Positions 57,863-64,000 of a stretch of 64,000 nucleotides of DNA are shown here, piece by piece. A program made the position numbers and the translations under genes. This stretch comes from Ardenticatenaceae bacterium (GTDB lineage: Bacteria > Chloroflexota > Anaerolineae > Promineifilales > Promineifilaceae): assembly GCA_020634435.1 (NCBI GenBank), contig JACKBS010000021.1, forward strand, positions 1-64,000, in the 5' to 3' direction. Each line of letters begins with the position of its first letter. Positions within the stretch are counted from its first letter, which is position 1. The notes beneath the pieces were generated by a model. That model saw only the letters and a list, made by a program, of their open reading frames with translations. It did no database searches and was not told the DNA's origin.

Positions 57863-58896
57863 TATTGAACTGCCTCCGATGATAAAAACCAGGGAACGGC
57901 CGTTACATCCGTGCGTAAAAAGTGGTGCAACTGCCCGGCCACTTTGGCGCGTCCCGAGGGAGATGGATGGGTACCGTCGTAGGAGAAGTCTGACTGCTCC
58001 CAGACGATGCCATTAGGATCGCCAGCCACGCCATCGGCCCACAAATACGGCCCCCAACTCAGCCACGGCGCATAAACCGTGCCCTTGTTCGGGTCAAAAT
58101 TAAGCCCTACTTTGCCCTCAATTTGGTCCTCGATGAGCCACTTGACGGCAAAAGCCGACTGGTAAGCATGTGGCTCCGGGCTGAGGTCGGTGGTGGCGTA
58201 CCCGCCGTAGGTGCGGCTGGATAGGTAAACAATTTTTAAGTTGGGAAAGCGAGCGGAAAGATTTTCGATAATGTCGCGCAAATCATTTTGTAGCACCAGG
58301 GCGTCCAGAGGAAAGGGCAGGTTGTTAGTCGCCCGCGCCTCTTTGAGCCAGACGACTTGCACCTGGGCGTCGCTCAAATCAGCTTCGGCGATGCGGTCGT
58401 CCAGAGTTGCCCAGTAATCGTCGCTAGAATCAGCCAGAAACTGGGAGGCTTTGTGCATTTCGGCCCCGTTTACCAGCACTACGGCCGGATTTAGCTGAGG
58501 AATTTCGTCTGCCTGGCTAAGGAAGGCATCAAACTCCATCATCGTGTTAGACATGCCGACGGCCACAAAGCCAATCTTGCCATTTTGCTCATCCACGGAG
58601 CCATCGCTGGCCAACGGCCGTATCCCTTCGGCAATCGCCACCCCAGCTGCTTCATGAGCCGACGGCCGTTCATTGCTGCCGTTAGGATACAAGCCACCCT
58701 GCGCCCCACGGTAAGTGCCACTGCCTAGCTCGGTCAGCGGCGTCAGCCCCACCGACGATTGGCCCAGATGAACGGCCGTTAACCGCCGGTACACCAGCCC
58801 CCCAGCCACAACCAGAAAAACCAGAAGGATGAGCCAGAGATACGGCCGTTTGCGCAATAATTTTGTTGTTTTTGTCAGTTTCGATGCTACTTCCAC
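57862..58896 (-). CDS. Membrane-anchored SGNH/GDSL-like protein
   Basis: A 344-residue protein with one N-terminal anchor ('LWLILLVFLVVAGGLVYR') and an external domain. Its layout resembles SGNH hydrolases: a Ser in 'GFVAVGMSNTMMEF' (block I-like), an Asn in 'VVLVNGAEMHKASQF', and the C-terminal 'SYDGTHPSPSGRAKVAGQL', where D-x2-H fits block V. This would make it a secreted esterase or acyl transferase acting on an envelope polymer. The assignment rests on motifs only. It is coupled to DUF1361 by TAATG. Confidence 0.7.
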   Translation of the reverse strand: MEVASKLTKTTKLLRKRPYLWLILLVFLVVAGGLVYRRLTAVHLGQSSVGLTPLTELGSGTYRGAQGGLYPNGSNERPSAHEAAGVAIAEGIRPLASDGSVDEQNGKIGFVAVGMSNTMMEFDAFLSQADEIPQLNPAVVLVNGAEMHKASQFLADSSDDYWATLDDRIAEADLSDAQVQVVWLKEARATNNLPFPLDALVLQNDLRDIIENLSARFPNLKIVYLSSRTYGGYATTDLSPEPHAYQSAFAVKWLIEDQIEGKVGLNFDPNKGTVYAPWLSWGPYLWADGVAGDPNGIVWEQSDFSYDGTHPSPSGRAKVAGQLHHFLRTDVTAVPWFLSSEAVQ

Positions 58897-58932
58897 TTAC
58901 GCGATCTCTCCGTTTTTAGTAAAAAGTGGTAG

Positions 58933-58979
58933 GTGAAAAGTAAAAAGTAAGCGTCAACCTATCACTTTTTACTTTTCAC
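58933..58979. repeat. Hairpin repeat, AGTGAAAAGTAAAAAGTG family
   Basis: 16-bp arms GTGAAAAGTAAAAAGT / ACTTTTTACTTTTCAC with extra degenerate units outside. It begins right at the stop of the DUF4173 gene and separates it from the SGNH-like gene downstream. Confidence 0.72.
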
Positions 58980-58982
58980 TTC

Positions 58983-60608
58983 TTACTCAATTTCCTCGGC
59001 CAAAAAGCCCAGCTTACCCCACGCTTGCCAGCGGGCCACGTTGAATGAAGTCCAGCGCTGCCAGGTGGTGTCGGTGGCCAGAGATTGGTAACGGCCGTCT
59101 AGCTCTGTCCAGATCAGCTCGTATGGCGTGCCGTAACAATCCAAATCTTCATAGTCAAAGGTCCACGAACTGATGCAGAAGGCGGAAAGCTGCTCTTCAG
59201 CATCGCCAACTGTCAAATTCAGGCCGCGCACCAGCTGGGGCACAGCATCATCGGACAGGCTGGTGAGGTACGCCACGTCCAGGTCACCCAAACGCACGTA
59301 GCGATCCAGGTTTTGCCGGGCAATAAACGCGTCTGGGTTGATGAGGTTCAGCGTAGCTACAAAACCCATCACCGCCAGCAAAGCGCCGATGGCAAAGCGG
59401 TCCGGTCGAACCCACAGCGTCAGCAAAAACCAGACCAGCGTCACGGCCAACCAGGCCATGCAGACGTAGACAATCAGGCGCAGCTCGGTGTAGCCAAAGG
59501 CCGCTTCGTACAGCGTCATGCGCCGCCAGGCCGAAACCAGCATTACCAGCACCAGGCCCACCAACACACTGCCCAACCCGTTGAACAGGCGAATCTGCCC
59601 CTTGTTTTCGCGCCGCGACAGCCAGTTGAGTCCCAAAATCAACAGCATCGTCAGGATGGCCACCGTGAGCAGCTCAAAAAAGCCGCGCCGGGCGTAGTCG
59701 GCAAAGGTGTAGCCCGCTTCGGTAACGTTGGCCGCACCGCCAAACAGGTAGGTGAACTGAATGCCCACAAAAGCGGCAAACAGCATGTTCACCAGCACCA
59801 AAATGGTGCTCGTCTCGATAAAGCCAATCGAAAAATAGTTCGGCAGCTTGGTCAGGCCACGTTCTAATTCGCTTTGCTCTTCGTCTTCGGCGCGACGGGT
59901 CAGCGCCAGGGCCAAGCCGCCCGCCAGCACCACGCTGAGCATCACAATAATCGTGCCACGCCAGATCCACTCGGCCACATGGTCAAAGATGTCCAGCGAG
60001 AACAAATCCTCCACGTAGTCAGCAAAAATCAGGTCGGCCGAGCTAAGTAAAACAGTGAAGACGAGCAGTACCGGTAGGGCAAACAGCAGCCCACGCAGCA
60101 GCGGCAGCAGGCGGCGACGGCCGTTTCCATTTAGCCGTATCTCTTCCACCGTGGGCCGAATCACCGGGGCCGACAGGGCCAAACTGCCGCCAAAAACACG
60201 CAGCGGCAGCAGGGCGTAGCCAAACAAATTCAGGTTTTCTACGCGCCCGGCAGCGTAAAAGAAGGCCAGGTAGGCTAGCAGGCACATCACGGCCAGCACG
60301 TTCAGCGTGGTGAGCGTGCTGTTGGTGCGCAGCATGGCCATGCTGGCAAAAAAGCCCAGCGGCAGCAGCAGCCAAAGGTTCCGTTTAGCCGGGATGATGG
60401 CCTCGTGACGGCCGTTCCACCACAGCCCGCCCACCACCAGCAGCACAAACAGCAGCAGCGAAATGCCCAGCGGCTTGTCGTAAAACAGCCAGTCGGCAAT
60501 GATGCTCAGGGTAACGGCAGTTTGCACCAATCGTACCGGCGCTTGCAGGGGAAATGGCTTAGAAGGTTCAATCGTTTCAGCAATGAGTTCGTCTTGTGTG
60601 GTTTCCAT
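58983..60608 (-). CDS. DUF4173/DUF4153 family membrane protein
   Basis: A 541-residue integral membrane protein with about twelve hydrophobic segments, then a soluble C-terminal region of some 110 residues. The conserved block 'GRRRLLPLLRGLLFALPVLLVFTVLLSSADLIFADYVEDLF' (here summarised in part) and 'FIETSTILVLVNMLFAAFVGIQFTYLFGG' mark the DUF4153/DUF4173 family, of unknown function. The C-terminal part ('DLDCYGTPYELIWTELDGRY') is probably external. It is part of a run of envelope protein genes. Confidence 0.8.
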   Translation of the reverse strand: METTQDELIAETIEPSKPFPLQAPVRLVQTAVTLSIIADWLFYDKPLGISLLLFVLLVVGGLWWNGRHEAIIPAKRNLWLLLPLGFFASMAMLRTNSTLTTLNVLAVMCLLAYLAFFYAAGRVENLNLFGYALLPLRVFGGSLALSAPVIRPTVEEIRLNGNGRRRLLPLLRGLLFALPVLLVFTVLLSSADLIFADYVEDLFSLDIFDHVAEWIWRGTIIVMLSVVLAGGLALALTRRAEDEEQSELERGLTKLPNYFSIGFIETSTILVLVNMLFAAFVGIQFTYLFGGAANVTEAGYTFADYARRGFFELLTVAILTMLLILGLNWLSRRENKGQIRLFNGLGSVLVGLVLVMLVSAWRRMTLYEAAFGYTELRLIVYVCMAWLAVTLVWFLLTLWVRPDRFAIGALLAVMGFVATLNLINPDAFIARQNLDRYVRLGDLDVAYLTSLSDDAVPQLVRGLNLTVGDAEEQLSAFCISSWTFDYEDLDCYGTPYELIWTELDGRYQSLATDTTWQRWTSFNVARWQAWGKLGFLAEEIE

Positions 60609-60677
60609 GTCAGCTCCAAAAGAAGATATAAAGAGATTTGAGATGGGAGAATTGGTTAAACATCCCCCATCTACAAT

Positions 60678-61082
60678 TTACCGCTTCAAAAAGTAAAAGA
60701 TCGTGACGGCGCCCAGCGTGTCCATCGTGATGTCCAAGACCTCATCCCACGCTGGAATGTAATGTTTAAAAGAGGCAATCTGCAGAAACTCCTGCATAAA
60801 GCCCAATAAAAAGATCAGGCCAAGATACAGCCAAAAGTGCTGCCGCAAGCGGGGGAAAATCAGCAGTAGGCCACCGCCCATCAGAAAGAAAACGGTGTAG
60901 TGGCCAACGATGTGCGCCAGTTGCGTACCAAAAATGAAGTTGGCCACGGTATCAAAACCCGGCGAGACAGTTGCCAGCCAGCCAAAGGGGAACAGGGCGG
61001 TGGCAATAAATACCAGCAAGGCCAAAATGAGATACGGCCGTTGCCTCACTTTCATTCTGTTTTCTCGATTCTGTAATTGCAT
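60678..61082 (-). CDS. VanZ-like membrane protein
   Basis: A 134-residue protein with four transmembrane helices and the VanZ-like pattern 'NFIFGTQLAHIVGHYTVFFLMGGGLLLIF' and 'FLLGFMQEFLQIASFKHYIPAWDEVLDITMDTLGAV', with the conserved E near the third helix and D-x3-D-x3-N/D-x2-G at the end. VanZ gives low-level teicoplanin resistance in enterococci; the role of the wider family is unclear. The start at 61082 has AAGGAG upstream; longer open sequence upstream overlaps the next gene. Confidence 0.83.
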   Translation of the reverse strand: MQLQNRENRMKVRQRPYLILALLVFIATALFPFGWLATVSPGFDTVANFIFGTQLAHIVGHYTVFFLMGGGLLLIFPRLRQHFWLYLGLIFLLGFMQEFLQIASFKHYIPAWDEVLDITMDTLGAVTIFYFLKR

Positions 61083-61105
61083 AATGTTAGCTCCTTCGTA
61101 AGTCG

Positions 61106-61771
61106 TTATCGCACCAGATTGGTGATAATGTCCCAGAGGTAGGTGTAAAAATTGTCTTGTGGAATGCGGAACAACATGAAGGTTGATTCCCGCCCAACAT
61201 ATGGGGCTAAAATGTAGGCCATCTGTGATCCCACAAACATATAGAGCATCATCCAAATGGGCAGCAAAAAGCCGACATTGCCGGACTCGTCGCCAGATAG
61301 GCGGCGAATGTAGTGAAAATTTTTGTGGATGTAAGTCAGTCCAGCTGCCCCGCAAATGATGAAAATCAATACATGCATAAGCATCAGAAATTCGTAGCTA
61401 GAGCCGCTTAGGAGAAAAAAGATCGAAATCGGTGCAAAAGATGCCAGTAACACGGAATTTACGGCCACGCCCGTAAGTAAAACTGTCAACGTTTGGCTTA
61501 AAGATAGGCGTGAGCCGAACAACAATCCCAGAAAATGGAGCGTGGATAGGCAAATCAGCAGGGTAATGAAAAAGAGCGCAGGAACTTTGAGGGCAGAAAC
61601 GGCCGCTTGCAGCAGCGAATGGCGCAATCCCATCGAGAATCCATAAATCGCCCCGCCGGCCAAGACAATACCGGTTAACCGCACCAATTTATTTTTAAGC
61701 GCTACATCATTGACAACATCGTTACATAATGCTTCACTACTCTTGATGATTGATTCCGCCGTAATTTGCAT
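61106..61771 (-). CDS. Multi-pass membrane protein, Yip1-like
   Basis: A 221-residue protein with a soluble N-terminal 35 residues and five to six transmembrane helices. The arrangement ('FITLLICLSTLHFLGLLFGSRLSLSQTLTVLLTGVAVNSVLLASFAPI' in part) resembles Yip1-domain proteins, but I am not sure of the family. It is the first gene in the minus-strand run of membrane proteins and is divergent from a response regulator. No catalytic motif. Confidence 0.6.
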   Translation of the reverse strand: MQITAESIIKSSEALCNDVVNDVALKNKLVRLTGIVLAGGAIYGFSMGLRHSLLQAAVSALKVPALFFITLLICLSTLHFLGLLFGSRLSLSQTLTVLLTGVAVNSVLLASFAPISIFFLLSGSSYEFLMLMHVLIFIICGAAGLTYIHKNFHYIRRLSGDESGNVGFLLPIWMMLYMFVGSQMAYILAPYVGRESTFMLFRIPQDNFYTYLWDIITNLVR

Positions 61772-61899
61772 CGCTGCCTCCTGATTGGTTAACTTGGCTC
61801 ATCATAACTGTTTGACCGATCAGGTATCGACGCTTTAATTGCGGACAACTTTGCACTCAAGTGCTTGAACATTTTCAGCGAAAGAAGGATGTTACCCCT

Positions 61900-62634
61900 A
61901 TGCTGAAATTACTCATTGTGGAAGATAATGAAAAATTGCGACCGGCTCTCAAGGCAGGTTTAGAAGATTTAGGCACGGTGCAGGTGGTGCATGACTGCCC
62001 CACGGGTGAGGAAGCGCTGGAGTTCTGTCTGCGCCAGACGCCAGAGGTCATTTTGATGGATGTGCAGCTGGCCGGAGTGATGAATGGGATTGAAACGGCC
62101 GTTGCTATCCGCCGCGAATTTCCCCGTTTGCCCGTTGTGTTCTACTCCATCCAGGATGACGACGAGTATTACCGGGCCTTTCGCCGCAGCGGCATCCTTA
62201 GCCACTATGCCTACGTGCGCAAGTCCAACTACCTCCTGCCCACGATGATTGTGCCGTTGCTTGAAGATGCGGTAAACGGCCGTTCCTTCATCGATCCCGA
62301 CATTGAATCCCGCGTGCAAGAAGTGCGCCGCAAAGACGAAAATGCGCCGATGGACATTCTGGAGCCCAACGAGCAGGCCGTCGCCCGCATGGTGGCCCAA
62401 GGCATGAGCAACGAACAGATCGCCGCCCGCATGGGCTTCCGCGACAAGCGCACCATCAGCCGGATCAACGGACAAATCTACACCGCCTGGGGCCTCAACG
62501 ACACCACCACCGACGAAAAAGTCGCCCGCACCCGCGTTGCCATCATCCTCAACGCCGGGCAATTTATCCACTGGGATGAAGAAGGCGTGCCACACATCCT
62601 GGACGATCACGGCGAGTGGACACCCTGGGAATGA
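61900..62634 (+). CDS. Response regulator with LuxR-like helix-turn-helix
   Basis: A 244-residue regulator. The receiver has 'LLIVEDNEKLRP', the phosphorylated Asp in 'VILMDVQLAGVMNG' and a Lys in 'YVRKSNYLL'. The C-terminal domain 'LEPNEQAVARMVAQGMSNEQIAARMGFRDKRTISRINGQIY' is a LuxR/GerE-like helix-turn-helix, followed by an unusual 35-residue tail ending 'HGEWTPWE'. ATG 61900 is favoured by AAGGA upstream; a GTG at 61861 is the alternative. The membrane sensor beginning at 62706 is its likely kinase. Confidence 0.87.
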   Translation: MLKLLIVEDNEKLRPALKAGLEDLGTVQVVHDCPTGEEALEFCLRQTPEVILMDVQLAGVMNGIETAVAIRREFPRLPVVFYSIQDDDEYYRAFRRSGILSHYAYVRKSNYLLPTMIVPLLEDAVNGRSFIDPDIESRVQEVRRKDENAPMDILEPNEQAVARMVAQGMSNEQIAARMGFRDKRTISRINGQIYTAWGLNDTTTDEKVARTRVAIILNAGQFIHWDEEGVPHILDDHGEWTPWE

Positions 62635-62635
62635 G

Positions 62636-62703
62636 CCGGTAATCGGTAAGCCGTAAACGGTAATCAGTCTTACCGATTACGGATCACCGTTCACCGTTTA
62701 CCA
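62636..62703. repeat. Compound palindrome, CGGTAATCGGTAAACGG family, copy 2
   Basis: CGGTAATCGGTAAGCCGTAA units mirrored by TTACCGATTACGG and CACCGTTTACC units. It occupies the whole gap between the response regulator and the sensor gene, ending 3 bp before the sensor ATG. Confidence 0.72.
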
Positions 62704-62705
62704 AA

Positions 62706-64000
62706 ATGAGCGATATCCTCCTTCTCGATTGGGCCATCATGGCCGTAAGCCTCTTTAACACCATCATGCTCACCTGGCTGGGCCTCACGGTGGTGTTCAA
62801 CGCCGACCGGCGAGACTGGGGGGTGTGGATTGCCACTGCCGGGCTGCTGCTTGGGGCGCTCTTCTTCGTCAGCCACACGGCAATCGTGGGGCTAGGCCTG
62901 ACGCAGCTCACCTGGCGCAATATGATTTTTTGGTGGACGGCAGGACTGGTGCCTGCCATCATCTTGCCCTTTGCCTGGTACATCATCATTCTTTGGTACA
63001 CCGGCTTTTGGAACACGCCGCACAGTCAACTCCGCCGCCGCCAGCGCACCTGGCTGACCATCATTACCGGTATGCTTGTGTCTGGATTAGTGGCCCTGTT
63101 TACTGGCGTTATTCTCCTGGCGCTTCCGTCGCCTCAGCTTAATCCGCTCCGCGTGTTTTTCCGCTACTCCATTGCCGGAATTCCTTTTTTGGCCTTTGGC
63201 TACTCGGTTTATGTGCTTGTATGTATCGGCCTATCGCTGGATGCGCTGCGCCAGCCCGCTGCCTCGCGCCGGGTGATGGGTTTGGTGGCGCGCCGCCGGG
63301 CCCAGCCCTGGCTCTCGGCCGCTTCGCTGGCGCTGATGGTTGTCTCACTGCTTGTCACTGGCGTGGTATTGTGGATTGTGCAGGATGCGCGTCAGCGCAC
63401 CTTTATTGAAATTTACCTGGATGCGCAGCTAACCATTGCCATACTTGACCTGCTCATTGCCAGCATTATTGCGGTTGTGATTGTTCTGTTGGGCAGAGCG
63501 GTAGTGTCTTACGAGGTGTTCACGGGCAAAACTTTGCCGCGTGGTGGTCTGAAGCGCCAGTGGCGGCAGGCGCTGATGCTGGCGGCCGGATATGCGATTG
63601 TGATTGGTGGCACGATGGCGGTGCATTTACGGCCGTTATACTCCCTCCTCCTCACTGCCATGCTCATGACCTTCTTTTTTGCCATGGTTAGCTGGCGCAC
63701 TTTTGCCGAACGCGAACGGTACATTGCCCATTTACGGCCGTTTGTGGCCAGCAACCGCCTGGTCGAGCAGCTCATTGCTCAAACCGATCCGCAAGAAGTG
63801 GACTTTATCACCCCGTTCTACGCCCTCTGCACCGATGTGCTGGGTGCCCGCGTGGCTTATCTGGCCGCGCTTGGCCCGATGGCCCCGCTGGTTGGCCCAC
63901 CGATCAGCTATCCATCGTCCGCACAATCGCTGCCCGCCCTGGCCACCATCGCCAACCGCTTTACCGGAACCAAAAACGAGATGCTTTTTCTTGATGCAGA
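62706..64000 (+). CDS. Multi-pass membrane sensor, probably histidine kinase (N-terminal part)
   Basis: An open frame of 431 codons that runs off the window. It begins M-S-D-I-L-L-L-D-W-A-I and has about eight transmembrane helices in the first 340 residues, with a basic loop 'HSQLRRRQRTW'. This resembles a 7TM/8TM sensor module. After residue 345 a soluble part begins ('RERYIAHLRPFVASNRLVEQLI'), then 'FYALCTDVLGARVAYLAAL', which looks like the start of a GAF domain. Kinase motifs would lie beyond the end. Its position after a response regulator supports a kinase. The ATG has no ribosome binding site, since the compound palindrome abuts it. Confidence 0.7.
   Translation, partial: MSDILLLDWAIMAVSLFNTIMLTWLGLTVVFNADRRDWGVWIATAGLLLGALFFVSHTAIVGLGLTQLTWRNMIFWWTAGLVPAIILPFAWYIIILWYTGFWNTPHSQLRRRQRTWLTIITGMLVSGLVALFTGVILLALPSPQLNPLRVFFRYSIAGIPFLAFGYSVYVLVCIGLSLDALRQPAASRRVMGLVARRRAQPWLSAASLALMVVSLLVTGVVLWIVQDARQRTFIEIYLDAQLTIAILDLLIASIIAVVIVLLGRAVVSYEVFTGKTLPRGGLKRQWRQALMLAAGYAIVIGGTMAVHLRPLYSLLLTAMLMTFFFAMVSWRTFAERERYIAHLRPFVASNRLVEQLIAQTDPQEVDFITPFYALCTDVLGARVAYLAALGPMAPLVGPPISYPSSAQSLPALATIANRFTGTKNEMLFLDA

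Larger units (their letters stand above)
623..63741. repeat. Dispersed octamer palindrome ACGGCCGT (HIP-like), about 128 copies
   Basis: The self-complementary octamer ACGGCCGT occurs about 128 times by eye across the window, roughly one per 500 bp, on average tens of times above chance. Examples: 623-630, 6619-6626, 7299-7306, 28565-28572, 31881-31888, 33282-33289, 45149-45156, 46985-46992, 48492-48499, 49882-49889, 56270-56277, 63629-63636, 63734-63741. Copies are often flanked by A/AA on the left and T/TT on the right, extending the palindrome to AACGGCCGTT. Near-variants (GCGGCCGT, TCGGCCGT, ACGGCCGC) are also frequent. Most copies are in genes, in all three frames. Confidence 0.9.

Overview
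The window is a gene-dense bacterial chromosome segment, with about 64 protein genes on both strands, short gaps, and no rRNA, tRNA, CRISPR array or insertion sequence that I can see. The gene content suggests a Chloroflexota bacterium of the Anaerolineae kind. This is inference from large secreted DUF11 and PD40 propeller proteins with a C-terminal 'YLP' tail, toast-rack and LiaF-like proteins, many one-domain lipoproteins, and frequent GTG/TTG starts. The overall lifestyle looks heterotrophic.

The strongest genome-scale signal is the palindromic octamer ACGGCCGT. I counted about 128 copies by eye, where about one would be expected by chance. They occur inside genes in all three frames (giving Thr-Ala-Val, Gly-Arg or Arg-Pro) and between genes. 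It behaves like the HIP1 palindrome of cyanobacteria. A second layer is a set of intergenic compound palindromes in several sequence families, most of them found at two or more places, often touching stop codons.

Layout. 1-6.4 kb: four secreted proteins on the minus strand (FG-GAP, DUF11/anchor-U, two PD40 propellers). 6.6-17 kb: a wax-ester/diacylglycerol acyltransferase with a zinc-binding-like tail, a sigma-70 factor, a GH32 fructan hydrolase, a DUF1992 protein, an esterase, a VTT/DedA-like membrane protein, an M32 carboxypeptidase, a toast-rack lipoprotein and a LON-domain protein. 17-22.6 kb: a thioesterase, an ABC-2 exporter divergent from a NarL-type two-component system, then an AT-richer GNAT and Mrr-like nuclease pair. 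22.7-27.4 kb: an IclR regulator, a KamA radical SAM enzyme, a DinB protein, an intradiol-dioxygenase-like lipoprotein and a Bro-N protein. 27.5-32.3 kb: a same-strand cluster of a DDAH-like hydrolase, a polar amino-acid ABC importer and a Rieske oxygenase.

32.4-41.4 kb: a CoA-binding protein, a sulfotransferase, a LiaF-like membrane protein, a methyltransferase, an AT-rich island of unknown genes with tandem paralogues, DUF983, RNase PH, an alpha/beta hydrolase broken by an in-frame amber codon, and an HtrA lipoprotein protease. 41.5-50.1 kb: an aldehyde dehydrogenase and GMC oxidoreductase, both tail-anchored, then parA-parB with three 18-bp palindromes that look like parS, an OmpR-type regulator and a long aldo/keto reductase. 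50.2-56.4 kb: small proteins, a PD40 lipoprotein, an HhH radical SAM protein, an AAA-like fragment, an RpiB-family isomerase, an SPFH protein under a clear promoter with twin operators, and an unknown beta-rich protein. 56.5-61.8 kb: six consecutive minus-strand membrane proteins of poorly known families. 61.9-64 kb: a response regulator and the start of a multi-pass sensor that runs off the end.
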